A stretch of DNA of 8,587 nt from Sphingobium sp. (GCA_020051025.1 JAGVJS010000329.1:1-8587); one strand, 5' to 3'; positions 1 to 6,982 are shown, counted from the stretch's first letter. The notes: generated from the letters alone by a model not told the origin. A program made the numbers and translations.

Positions 1-34
1 CGCGCCTGCCGCGCCGGGGATCGGTTGCATTCAT
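1..34 (-). CDS. possible start of a truncated minus-strand gene downstream of phr
   Basis: Reading the minus strand, an ATG at 34-32 opens a frame that runs off the left edge of the window (11 complete codons, beginning MNATDPRRGRR). An AGGA sequence sits 8 bases upstream of the ATG, a good ribosome-binding spacing. The frame begins 36 bases after the phr stop codon, so it could be the second gene of a phr operon. Eleven codons are too few to recognise a family, and an open frame this short is weak evidence in GC-rich DNA. The call therefore rests on the ribosome-binding site and position alone. Confidence 0.35.
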   Translation of the reverse strand, partial: MNATDPRRGRR

Positions 35-70
35 GACGCCAATCCTGCCGCAAGCCGGCGGCGGCTGCAA

Positions 71-1447
71 TCATCCCTTGCTACGGCGATAGGCCTCCAG
101 CGCGCGCTCCCGCCCTTCGCGATGGCCTATGATCTTGGCGGGATAGCCGGCAGGCCGCGCTTCATGGGCGTCGGGATCGTGAATGGCCTCATCCGACAGG
201 TCCGCCAGTTCCGGCACCCATTCGCGAATATAGCCGGCCGCATCGAATTTCTCCGATTGCGTCAGCGGCGCCATGATCCGCGTGAACAGATTGGCGTCCA
301 CCCCGCTGCCCGCCACCCACTGCCAGTTGACGCTGTTATTGGCATAATCGGCATCGACCAGCGTATCCCAGAACCATCGCGCACCATGGCGCCAGTCGAT
401 CAGCAGATGCTTGATCAGGAAGCTGGCGGCGATCATGCGCACACGGTTATGCATCCATCCGGTCGCCCAAAGCTGGCGCATACCGGCGTCCACGATCGGA
501 TAGCCGGTGCGCCCACGCGTCCACGCAGTAAAATCCGCACCCGCCTCCCGCAGGTCGCGCCAGTTCAGCCGATCGAAATCCGACCGCGCATTGGCCGATC
601 CATAGGTCGGGAACTCGCAAATCTGGAGATGAGCATAATCCCGCCAGATCAATTCCTTGAGGAAGATATTGGCATCATGACCTGAACGTTCGACCCGGTG
701 CCAGACATAGGCAGGCGACACTTCCCCGAAATGGAGATGCGGCGACAGGCGGGAAGTCCCCTCGATCGAAGGCAGGTTGCGCGCGGTCGGATAATCACCC
801 ACCTCATCCAGAAAATTGGCAACATTGGCCCGGGCGCCCGCCTCCCCCGGTGTCCAGTCGACAGCAAAGCCTTTCGCCCAATCGGGCGTCTCTGGCAGCA
901 GCTTCCAGTCAGCCAGCATCTCGCTCTCCGGCCAATGCGCCGGCGCGTCAATATGCGCGGGGGCCGGATGCGGCGGAGCGGGCGGCATATGCTCCATCAC
1001 CGCGCGGGCAAAGGGCGTGTAGATGCGATACATGCCGCCCGCCCCCGTCCGCACCGCGCCGGGCGGCAACAGCAGTCCGCCATCATGCAGGTACAGGTCC
1101 AGCGCCTTCGCCACCGCCTTTTCGGCATTGCGCCACCACGGCTCATAATGGTGGAGAGCATGGACCCGCGACGCCCCCACCTCCTTCGCCACCGCCGCGA
1201 GCACGTCCGCGCTCTTGCCCCGCCGCAGGATCAACCGCGATCCCTTCTCCCGCAGGCTTTCGTCCAGCCGCGCCAGACTATGGTGCAGCCACCAGCGCGC
1301 AGCGGCACCCATTGCCCATTGGCGCGGACCTTCCTCATCCAGCACATAGACCGGGATGACCGGCCCTTCGCTGACGGCGGCGGCAAGTGCGGCCTGATCG
1401 GACAGGCGGAGATCCTGGCGGAGCCAGAGCAGGACGGGCTGAGACAT
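71..1447 (-). CDS. phr: class I deoxyribodipyrimidine (CPD) photolyase
   Basis: Flavin enzyme that repairs UV-made cyclobutane pyrimidine dimers using blue or near-UV light; it acts on DNA in the cytoplasm. The protein has 458 residues, typical for class I. Residues 1-130 form the Rossmann-like antenna domain, opening MSQPVLLWLRQDLRLSD. Residues about 200-458 form the helical FAD domain, with TSRLSPHLHFGEVSP at 231-245 and TGYPIVDAGMRQ near 314-325. Aligned by eye to E. coli Phr, Trp352 and Trp375 match W359 and W382 of the electron-transfer chain. Trp296 is the likely W306 counterpart, with a 3-residue insertion between. Asn371 matches the FAD-contacting N378, which favours a repair enzyme over a cryptochrome. 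The frame stays open to an ATG at 1498, but family alignment favours 1447; its ribosome site is weak (GGAG about 14 bases upstream). It is divergent from rppH. Confidence 0.96.
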   Translation of the reverse strand: MSQPVLLWLRQDLRLSDQAALAAAVSEGPVIPVYVLDEEGPRQWAMGAAARWWLHHSLARLDESLREKGSRLILRRGKSADVLAAVAKEVGASRVHALHHYEPWWRNAEKAVAKALDLYLHDGGLLLPPGAVRTGAGGMYRIYTPFARAVMEHMPPAPPHPAPAHIDAPAHWPESEMLADWKLLPETPDWAKGFAVDWTPGEAGARANVANFLDEVGDYPTARNLPSIEGTSRLSPHLHFGEVSPAYVWHRVERSGHDANIFLKELIWRDYAHLQICEFPTYGSANARSDFDRLNWRDLREAGADFTAWTRGRTGYPIVDAGMRQLWATGWMHNRVRMIAASFLIKHLLIDWRHGARWFWDTLVDADYANNSVNWQWVAGSGVDANLFTRIMAPLTQSEKFDAAGYIREWVPELADLSDEAIHDPDAHEARPAGYPAKIIGHREGRERALEAYRRSKG

Positions 1448-1680
1448 GGACAGCCAATGCGCTCCGCCGCGCACGGTTCCAAGCGGCCATTGGGGCATAT
1501 TGCCTTTGCCTTTCCGGCAACGCCTCGTCGCAAATCAGGCAGGCAAATCGGCAGGCTGACGATTCGGCCAATGGACGCGAGCCATACCGCCGCCTATTCT
1601 GGCCTTCACGCCGATGTGCGGCGCAATGGCGGCCTTTCAGGGGACGGAGAGGCGCTGTGACTATATTTTTTGGGGAAATC
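1448..1680. promoter_or_regulatory. divergent phr/rppH intergenic region
   Basis: These 233 bases separate the starts of two divergent genes and so must hold promoters for both, unless rppH is read from elsewhere. The plus strand stays open as part of longer frames, but nothing in them resembles a protein family. A TATATT hexamer at 1662-1667, followed by a run of T, lies very close to the rppH start; I could not find a convincing -35 partner for it. A short tandem repeat lies at 1532-1556. No LexA-like CTGT-N8-ACAG box that would tie phr to DNA damage was noticed. Confidence 0.4.
1532..1556. repeat. imperfect tandem repeat, two 12-13 base units
   Basis: AAATCAGGCAGGC (1532-1544) is followed directly by AAATCGGCAGGC (1545-1556). 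The copies are identical apart from one extra A. They lie midway between the divergent phr and rppH starts. Two adjacent copies could be a paired binding site, or simply a small slippage duplication. Confidence 0.5.
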
Positions 1681-2166
1681 ATGGCTTCGATGCCCAACGA
1701 TCAGGAAATGGGATACCGGCCGTGCGTCGGGATCATGCTCGTAAACATGGATGGCAAGGTGTTCGTCGGCCAGCGGCTCGATAATGTCGTAGAAGCCTGG
1801 CAGATGCCACAAGGCGGCATTGACTATGGCGAGGAGGCGAAAGCCGCTGCGCTCCGCGAATTGGAAGAAGAAACCGGAATCCGCAGCGACCTGGTCGAAA
1901 TCATTGCCACCGCCAAGGACGAGCATTTCTACGACCTGCCGCCCGAACTGCTTGGTAAGCTGTGGGGCGGGAAATATCGCGGCCAGCGCCAATATTGGTT
2001 TCTCGCCCGCTTCGTCGGCAAGGATGGTGATATCGACATCCAGACCAAGCATCCCGAATTTCGGGAATGGCGCTGGGCCGATCCCGAAACGCTGCCGGAC
2101 CTGATCGTACCGTTCAAGCGCAAGCTCTACCGCGACATCTTGCAGGAGTTTCGCGCACTTATATGA
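1681..2166 (+). CDS. rppH: RNA 5'-pyrophosphohydrolase (Nudix), RppH
   Basis: Removes pyrophosphate from the 5' triphosphate end of mRNA, leaving a monophosphate that invites RNase E decay; related enzymes are also called dinucleoside polyphosphate hydrolases. The protein has 161 residues, the usual size. It opens with the RppH hallmark GYRPCVGIML (11-20) and has WQMPQGGID at 40-48. The Nudix box is complete: Gly45, Glu51, Arg59, Glu60, Glu63, Glu64, Gly66, with the metal-binding glutamates in place. KYRGQRQYWFL further on is also characteristic of RppH. The start at 1681 is preceded by TGGGGAA at a short spacing, and the family begins near here. A second ATG at 1690 is possible and would cost three residues. 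The longer upstream reading frame has no family resemblance. Confidence 0.96.
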   Translation: MASMPNDQEMGYRPCVGIMLVNMDGKVFVGQRLDNVVEAWQMPQGGIDYGEEAKAAALRELEEETGIRSDLVEIIATAKDEHFYDLPPELLGKLWGGKYRGQRQYWFLARFVGKDGDIDIQTKHPEFREWRWADPETLPDLIVPFKRKLYRDILQEFRALI

Positions 2167-2219
2167 TGAATTTGCGCATTAAGGCTTAAAATCTGCGGTC
2201 GGTCCGTTATGACGGGGAC

Positions 2220-3128
2220 ATGCGTGCCTGCCTGATCCCCCTGTCGTTGCTGACCGCCGCCCTGCCCTTTGCTGCCGATGCGGCCGAATCGCCGCTATTA
2301 CCGCCGTCCGTCCGTGAGATGATGGAAGCGGCGATCGCCAATGGTAATGAAACAGACATTGCCACCGTCGCCAAGATAGCCAAGCAGACCAACCCCGGTT
2401 CCGCCGACGAAATCCAGCGGATGGTCAACAGCTGGAAGGAGCGGACCAAGGCCACTCATGACACGGTGATTCGTGAAGCGCGCTTCAACGAACTCTGGAC
2501 CGGCCGCGTCGAAGCGGGTGGCTTCCGCTCCACCGGTTCCACCAGCGAACTGGGCATCAGCGCATCGGCAACGGCGACTCGCGCCGGTCTGCAATGGTCG
2601 CACAAGCTGACCGCTGCCGCCGACTATCGCCGCGCTAACGGCGTCACCTCCCGCGAACGCTATTTCGCCGGCTACGAACCCCGTTATGAATTTGACCCGC
2701 GCGGCTTCGCCTACGGCCTTGCCCAGTTCGAACGCGACACCTCGATCGGTTATGACGAACGCTACACCGCCTCGGTCGGCGTCGGTTACAAGCTGATCGT
2801 CAGCAAACCGGTCGACCTGTCGGCCGATATCGGTCCATCGGTACGTCACGCCAAATATATGATCGGCGACCGGGAAACGAAATTGGGTGTGCGTGGATCG
2901 ATGGCGCTTGCCTGGCGCACCACCCCCACGGTGACGTTCAAGCAGACCGCGTCCGGCTATGCGGAAAGCGACGTCTACACGCTCAACGCCCTCTCCTCGG
3001 TCGAAACCAAGGTGAGCACACGACTGTCGGCCGCCTTTTCCTATAATATCCAATATGAGTCGGAAACGCTGTTGACCACGCGTGACCTCGACACGCTCAG
3101 CCGTCTCACCCTGACCTATGATTTCTGA
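2220..3128 (+). CDS. DUF481-family outer-membrane beta-barrel protein
   Basis: A 302-residue exported protein. Residues 1-21 or 1-22 look like a Sec signal peptide: one Arg, a hydrophobic stretch CLIPLSLLTAALPFAA, and an Ala-Asp-Ala cleavage site. Residues about 28-90 are charged and probably helical. From ELWTGRVEAGGF (91-102) to the end, alternating polar and aromatic segments such as RYEFDPRGFAYGLAQFERD fit the DUF481 barrel, and the chain ends in Phe, the usual signal for outer-membrane assembly. The function of DUF481 proteins is largely unknown. The ATG at 2220 is the only start that keeps the signal peptide, but its ribosome site (GGGG) is unusually close, 2 bases away. A TAAAAT hexamer at 2187-2192 may be a -10 element; no good -35 is evident. 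The gene starts 53 bases after rppH. Confidence 0.85.
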   Translation: MRACLIPLSLLTAALPFAADAAESPLLPPSVREMMEAAIANGNETDIATVAKIAKQTNPGSADEIQRMVNSWKERTKATHDTVIREARFNELWTGRVEAGGFRSTGSTSELGISASATATRAGLQWSHKLTAAADYRRANGVTSRERYFAGYEPRYEFDPRGFAYGLAQFERDTSIGYDERYTASVGVGYKLIVSKPVDLSADIGPSVRHAKYMIGDRETKLGVRGSMALAWRTTPTVTFKQTASGYAESDVYTLNALSSVETKVSTRLSAAFSYNIQYESETLLTTRDLDTLSRLTLTYDF

Positions 3129-3129
3129 A

Positions 3130-3150
3130 CCACGCAATTTTATTGCGGGG
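3130..3150 (+). terminator. stem-loop after the DUF481 gene, possible terminator
   Basis: CGCAAT (3133-3138) pairs perfectly with ATTGCG (3142-3147) around a TTT loop. The stem extends by CC/GG across one A/G mismatch. It starts 2 bases after the stop codon of the barrel gene and before the next gene. There is no T run on the 3' side on either strand, so it is not a classic intrinsic terminator; it may instead protect the 3' end of the mRNA. Confidence 0.4.
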
Positions 3151-3187
3151 GTGGAGAGAGGCCCGGCGCTCTGATAGACCAGAGCGG

Positions 3188-4432
3188 ATGAGGAATTTTT
3201 CATCGCAGGAACGATCGTTGCTCGCTCATGCCGCGGCCGCGCCGATGCTGGCGCAGACCCAGGCCTGGGCGGCGATCAACAGCGGCTCGCGCAATCTGGA
3301 CGGCCTTGCCCGCATGGCGGATGCGCTGGCCGACGCCTTCTCGGTCCTGCCCGGCGACCTGCGCCTGATCGACCCCGCACCGGTCGACAGCGTAATGCCG
3401 GACGGCCGCGTCCAGCCGATCGCCCATGGCCGGCATCTGCATCTGACGGTCCGCCCCGACGCTCCGATCCGGCTGCTGCTGACGGGCCATATGGACACGG
3501 TCTTTCCCGTCGATCACCCTTTTCAGGATCAGCGCTGGCTGGAGCCGGGTGTCCTCAACGGCCCCGGCGTGGCCGACATGAAGGGCGGGATCGCCGTCAT
3601 GCTGGCGGCGCTGGCCGCGATCGAGCAGACGGACGCCGTAGCCACGCTCGGCTATGATGTCATCATCAACAGTGACGAAGAGGTCGGCAGCGCCTCCTCC
3701 GCCCCACTGCTCCGGGTAGCAGCAGCAGGCAAAGTGGCCGCCTTCACTTATGAACCCTCAGCCTTGCCGGACGGCACCCTTGCCGGCGCCCGCGCGGGCA
3801 GCGGCAATTTCTCGATCATCGTCACGGGCCTCAGCGCCCATGCCGGCCGCAACCCCGACGATGGTCGCAATGCCCTGCTCGCCGCTGCCGATCTGGCGCT
3901 AAGGCTCAAGGCCGGCAGCGGGGCGGGCTTCTCCTGCAACCCCGCAAAGATCGACGGCGGCAGCCCCAATAATGTGGTACCCGATCATGCGGTGCTGCGG
4001 GTCAATTTCCGTCCCCGCACGCCGGCGGACGAAATCGCCGCCCGTGCGCTGATCGACCGGTCCATGACCGATGTCGCCCGCGATCATGACGTCAGCCTCC
4101 ACCTGCACGGCAGCTTCGGCCGCCCCCCCAAACCCATGGATGGCAAGGCGCAGGCCCTGTTCGGGCTTGTCCGCCAATGCGGCGCTGACCTGGGCCTCAG
4201 CATCGGTTGGCGCGACACCGGCGGGGTGTGTGACGGCAACAATATCGCGGCCTGCGGCGTGCCGGTGGTCGATACCATGGGCGTGCGCGGCGGCAGCATC
4301 CATAGCGATGCCGAATTTCTGCTGACCGACAGCCTGCCCGAACGGGCGCAATTGTCGGCGCTGGCGCTGTGGCGCATCGCGCAGGGGCAATTCATACCAG
4401 GACATAATCAGACAGAGGGGATGATCGCTTGA
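3188..4432 (+). CDS. M20 family metallohydrolase, carboxypeptidase-G2-like, in the ast operon
   Basis: A two-zinc amidohydrolase of 414 residues. The metal and catalytic residues all align with carboxypeptidase G2: His101 and Asp103 in GHMDTVFP, bridging Asp130 in GPGVADMKGG, catalytic Glu164 and Glu165 in NSDEEVGS, Glu189 in YEP, and the last ligand His372 in GGSIHSDAEFL. The first five match CPG2 numbering with one constant offset of 11. His218 in LSAHAGRNPDDGRNA marks the inserted dimerisation domain. No signal peptide is evident, so it is probably cytoplasmic, whereas CPG2 itself is exported. The gene overlaps astA by 4 bases, tying it to arginine breakdown. I infer that it cleaves N-succinylglutamate in place of AstE; another N-acyl amino acid is possible. 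The start at 3188 is chosen over a TTG at 3143 inside the upstream hairpin; its ribosome site is weak. Confidence 0.88.
   Translation: MRNFSSQERSLLAHAAAAPMLAQTQAWAAINSGSRNLDGLARMADALADAFSVLPGDLRLIDPAPVDSVMPDGRVQPIAHGRHLHLTVRPDAPIRLLLTGHMDTVFPVDHPFQDQRWLEPGVLNGPGVADMKGGIAVMLAALAAIEQTDAVATLGYDVIINSDEEVGSASSAPLLRVAAAGKVAAFTYEPSALPDGTLAGARAGSGNFSIIVTGLSAHAGRNPDDGRNALLAAADLALRLKAGSGAGFSCNPAKIDGGSPNNVVPDHAVLRVNFRPRTPADEIAARALIDRSMTDVARDHDVSLHLHGSFGRPPKPMDGKAQALFGLVRQCGADLGLSIGWRDTGGVCDGNNIAACGVPVVDTMGVRGGSIHSDAEFLLTDSLPERAQLSALALWRIAQGQFIPGHNQTEGMIA
4414..4420 (+). promoter_or_regulatory. ribosome-binding site that decides the TTG start of astA
   Basis: AGAGGGG lies 8 bases before the TTG at 4429, inside the last codons of the hydrolase gene. 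The only competing start, ATG at 4441, has no purine-rich sequence at a useful distance. This supports initiation at the rare TTG, which overlaps the hydrolase stop codon as TTGA. Confidence 0.65.
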
Positions 4433-5448
4433 GCTTCATCATGCGCATCGCGCGCGCGGACGATCTGCAAACGCTCTATGAAATGGCCAAGCTGACCGGC
4501 GGCGGCTTCACCAACCTGCCGCCGGATCGCACTGCGCTGGCGGCCAAGCTGGAGCGCACCGAGAAGGCGCTGGCCCGCGAAGGCGAGGGAATTCAGGACG
4601 AACTGATCGTCATGGTGCTGGAAAATGTCGAGACGGGGCAGGTGCGCGGCACCTGCCAGATATTCTCGACCGTGGGACAAAGCTGGCCCTTCTACAGTTA
4701 TCGCCTCGGCGTGCTGACCCAGCATAGCCGGGAACTGGGCCGCACCTTCCGCGCCCAGATGCTGTCGCTTACCACGGATCTGGAGGGATCGGCGGAGGTT
4801 GGCGGCCTGTTCCTCCACCCGCGCGAACGCGCAGAAGGGCTGGGCCTCCTGCTGGCGCGCAGCCGCTATCTCTATATCCGCGCCCATCGCAGCCGCTTCG
4901 GCGACAAGGTTCTGGCCGAATTGCGCGGCGTTATCGACGAAGCGGGCGGATCGCCCTTCTGGGATGGCCTTGCCGGCCGCTTCTTCGGCATGAATTTTCA
5001 GGAAGCGGACGAATTCAATGCCGTCAACGGCAACCAGTTCATCGCCGACCTGATGCCCAAGACGCCGATCTACACCGCGATGCTGACCGACAGCGCCCGC
5101 GCTGTCATCGGCCTGCCCCATCCCAATGGCCGCGCCGCGATGCGGATGCTGGAAACGGAGGGGTTCGACAATGCGGGCTATATCGACATTTTCGACGGCG
5201 GCCCGACCATGGTGGGGCAGATCGACCAGCTCCGCACCATCGCCGGCGCGCGCGACGTCACTCTGTCCACCACTCATGACAAGGGCGGGGAGAAGATGCT
5301 GATCGCCACCGGCCGGCTGGCCGATTATCGCTGCACCTGGGGCTTCGTGCAGCAGGATGACAAAGGCGACATATCGCTCGACGCCGCCAGCGCCACGCGG
5401 CTCGGCCTCGATATCGGCGGTTCTTTCACCATGGCGGGGCGGGCATGA
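4429..5448 (+). CDS. astA: arginine N-succinyltransferase, AstA
   Basis: First step of the AST pathway: L-arginine plus succinyl-CoA gives N2-succinylarginine and CoA, in the cytoplasm. The length of 339 residues matches E. coli AstA (344). It belongs to the GNAT-like AstA family. Recognisable segments are MRIARADDLQTLYEMAKLTG (5-24), GLFLHPRERAEGLG (126-139), FWDGLAGRFFGMNF (177-190), HPNGRAAMRMLETEGF (231-246) and FDGGPTMVGQIDQLRTI (255-271). His231 corresponds to the histidine described as proton donor at position 229 in E. coli. The start is a TTG overlapping the hydrolase stop by 4 bases, backed by a good ribosome site. The end overlaps astB as ATGA, so all three genes are translationally coupled. 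Only one AstA copy is present, unlike the AruF/AruG pair of Pseudomonas. Confidence 0.96.
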   Translation: MSFIMRIARADDLQTLYEMAKLTGGGFTNLPPDRTALAAKLERTEKALAREGEGIQDELIVMVLENVETGQVRGTCQIFSTVGQSWPFYSYRLGVLTQHSRELGRTFRAQMLSLTTDLEGSAEVGGLFLHPRERAEGLGLLLARSRYLYIRAHRSRFGDKVLAELRGVIDEAGGSPFWDGLAGRFFGMNFQEADEFNAVNGNQFIADLMPKTPIYTAMLTDSARAVIGLPHPNGRAAMRMLETEGFDNAGYIDIFDGGPTMVGQIDQLRTIAGARDVTLSTTHDKGGEKMLIATGRLADYRCTWGFVQQDDKGDISLDAASATRLGLDIGGSFTMAGRA

Positions 5449-6707
5449 GCGTCAGGGAAATCAATTTCGACGGGATCATCGGTCCCAGCCATAATTATGC
5501 CGGCCTCAGCCTTGGCAACCTCGCCTCTGCGCGCAATGCCGGCGCGGTGTCGCACCCGCGCGCGGCGGCTTTGCAGGGGCTGGAGAAGATGCGCGGCAAT
5601 ATCCGCCTTGGCCTGACTCAGGGGATTTTCCTGCCGCAATGGCGCCCCGATGTCGCCTGGCTGACGAAGCTGGGCACCGATGTCGGCAATGCGGAGCCGC
5701 ATATCCGGGCGGCGGCCATGTCCGCCTCCTCCATGTGGGCGGCCAATGCCGCGACCATATCGCCGGCCAGCGACACGGCGGACGGGCGCACCCACCTGAC
5801 CGTCGCCAACCTCGTCACCATGCCGCACCGCAGCCATGAATGGCCGCAGACGCTGGCACAGCTGCGCATCGCCTTTTCCGACAGCCGCGCCTTCTCCGTC
5901 CATGATCCGATCCCGGCCCCCTTCGGTGATGAAGGTGCGGCCAACCATATGCGCCTGACCCAGAGCCATGGCGAGGCGGGCGTGGAAGTCTTCGTCTACG
6001 GCCGGTCGGGCGGCGCCTTCCCCGCGCGCCAGCATGTGGAGGCGAGCAAGGCGATTGCCCGCAACCATGGCCTCGATCCCGCCCGCACGCTGTTCGTGGA
6101 ACAGTCCGAAGCGGCCATCGCCGCCGGCGCCTTCCATAATGACGTCGTCGCCGTGGCAAACGAGCATGTGCTCTTCACCCATGAGCAGGCCTTCACCGAC
6201 AATGCGGCCTTCTACGCCGACCTGCGCGCCGCCTTGCCCTGCGTCGAGATTGTCGAGGTGCCGGCCAGCGCGGTCAGCCTGGCCGATGCGATCAAATCCT
6301 ATCTGTTCAACGCCCAGCTGGTCACCTTGCCCGATGGCGGCGGCATGGCCCTGATCCTGCCGACCGAGGCGCAGGAGACGCCGGCCGTCTGGGCATGGCT
6401 GGAACAGATGATCGCAGGCAACGGCCCGATCCGCCGGCTGGTGCCGGTCGATGTGCGGCAATCCATGGCCAATGGCGGCGGTCCCGCCTGCCTGCGGCTG
6501 CGCGTCGTAGCCGATCCCGCCGACATCGACCCCCGCTTCCTGGTGGACGAAGCACGGCTGGACGATATTGCGCAGATCCTGTCCCAATATTGGCCAGAAT
6601 CGATCGAACCCCAGGATTTGAGCGATACTCGGCTGATTGCCCGCATCGAACAATCATGGTTAACTCTTGTTGACCATTTGCAGCTGTCGGGCGATTTGTC
6701 TCCCTGA
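5445..6707 (+). CDS. astB: N-succinylarginine dihydrolase, AstB
   Basis: Second AST step: N2-succinylarginine plus two waters gives N2-succinylornithine, two ammonia and CO2. It belongs to the guanidino-modifying (amidinotransferase/deiminase) fold. The 420 residues are slightly shorter than E. coli AstB (447). The N-terminal signature EINFDGIIGPSHNYAGLSLG (5-24) is intact. The catalytic triad can be placed as Glu163 in GDEGAANHMRL, His231 in AFHNDVVAV, and nucleophile Cys349 in NGGGPACLRL, corresponding to Glu174, His248 and Cys365 of E. coli. The ATG at 5445 overlaps the astA stop as ATGA with a G-rich stretch upstream, so translation is coupled. The last 20 codons contain an A/T-rich inverted repeat at 6656-6677. 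astC, astD and astE are not in this window. Confidence 0.96.
   Translation: MSVREINFDGIIGPSHNYAGLSLGNLASARNAGAVSHPRAAALQGLEKMRGNIRLGLTQGIFLPQWRPDVAWLTKLGTDVGNAEPHIRAAAMSASSMWAANAATISPASDTADGRTHLTVANLVTMPHRSHEWPQTLAQLRIAFSDSRAFSVHDPIPAPFGDEGAANHMRLTQSHGEAGVEVFVYGRSGGAFPARQHVEASKAIARNHGLDPARTLFVEQSEAAIAAGAFHNDVVAVANEHVLFTHEQAFTDNAAFYADLRAALPCVEIVEVPASAVSLADAIKSYLFNAQLVTLPDGGGMALILPTEAQETPAVWAWLEQMIAGNGPIRRLVPVDVRQSMANGGGPACLRLRVVADPADIDPRFLVDEARLDDIAQILSQYWPESIEPQDLSDTRLIARIEQSWLTLVDHLQLSGDLSP
6656..6677 (+). repeat. 9-bp inverted repeat inside the 3' end of astB
   Basis: ATGGTTAAC (6656-6664) and GTTGACCAT (6669-6677) flank the spacer TCTT. Eight of nine pairs are Watson-Crick and the ninth (T6661 with G6672) is a G-U pair in RNA, so the mRNA would form an uninterrupted 9-bp stem with a UCUU loop. 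It lies 30 bases before the astB stop in locally A/T-richer sequence. The right arm contains TTGACC, which resembles a -35 hexamer, but no good -10 follows at 16-18 bases. Confidence 0.55.
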
Positions 6708-6734
6708 CGGCGGGGCAAGCCGGACGGAAGCGAC

Positions 6735-6950
6735 ATGGAACGGATCAAGAGCCTCTTCATCATCAAGACCAAGTTCGAGGCGTTTCTGGTCATCTACGCC
6801 CTCGCACTGGGCGCGGCCGAGCGTGGCCATGTCTATATGCAGCAATATCCCGGCACCGGCGGTCATCTGCTGGCGCTCGCCTGTTCAGGTGCCGTCTTCA
6901 TGGCGGGCGGCAAGATCATCGATGCGCTGGACTATCAGCGCGGTCTCTAA
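6735..6950 (+). CDS. small two-helix membrane protein of unknown function
   Basis: I do not recognise a named family. The 71-residue protein begins MERIKSLFIIKTKFEAFLVI. It has two hydrophobic segments, about residues 15-28 (EAFLVIYALALGAA) and 41-57 (TGGHLLALACSGAVFMA). They are joined by a short polar loop containing HVYMQQYPG, and the chain ends in an acidic/polar tail, IIDALDYQRGL. The positive N-terminus suggests both ends face the cytoplasm. A GGAAG sequence lies 4 bases before the ATG, and third-position GC is as high as in the neighbours, both supporting a real gene. It starts 27 bases after astB, so it may be the last gene of that operon or may be read separately. A role in arginine metabolism is not shown by the sequence. 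Confidence 0.75.
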   Translation: MERIKSLFIIKTKFEAFLVIYALALGAAERGHVYMQQYPGTGGHLLALACSGAVFMAGGKIIDALDYQRGL

Positions 6951-6982
6951 TCCCCGAACCTGACTACCAGCTTCTTCCATAA

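Noticed and set aside
41..65. GCCGC/GCGGC inverted repeat downstream of phr as an intrinsic terminator
   Set aside because: The stem is short, can pair in several registers because of GGC repeats, and has no T run on the minus-strand 3' side. It also overlaps the likely ribosome site of the next minus-strand frame.
698..1660. A 320-residue open frame on the plus strand opposite phr
   Set aside because: It lies opposite the photolyase coding sequence and has an Arg/Pro/His-rich translation without any recognisable domain.
1387..1680. A long N-terminal extension of RppH
   Set aside because: The frame is open upstream, but those residues do not resemble RppH proteins, overlap phr on the other strand, and the family N-terminus fits 1681.
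2179..2189. TTAA-N3-TTAA before the DUF481 gene as a CtrA binding site
   Set aside because: The CtrA consensus has seven bases between the half-sites; here there are three.
2209..2235. An 8-codon frame overlapping the start of the DUF481 gene, as a possible regulatory leader peptide
   Set aside because: It has no clear ribosome site, and its composition shows nothing special; an ATG this close to another start is expected by chance.
3143..3187. A TTG start extending the M20 hydrolase by 15 residues
   Set aside because: It falls inside the stem-loop after the previous gene, has no ribosome site, and adds an Arg-rich stretch not expected in the family.
5325..6653. A 442-residue open frame on the minus strand opposite astA/astB
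   Set aside because: It is the antisense shadow of two clearly recognised genes. Its translation is repetitive in Gly, Arg, His and Ala and resembles no protein family; long antisense frames are common at this GC content.
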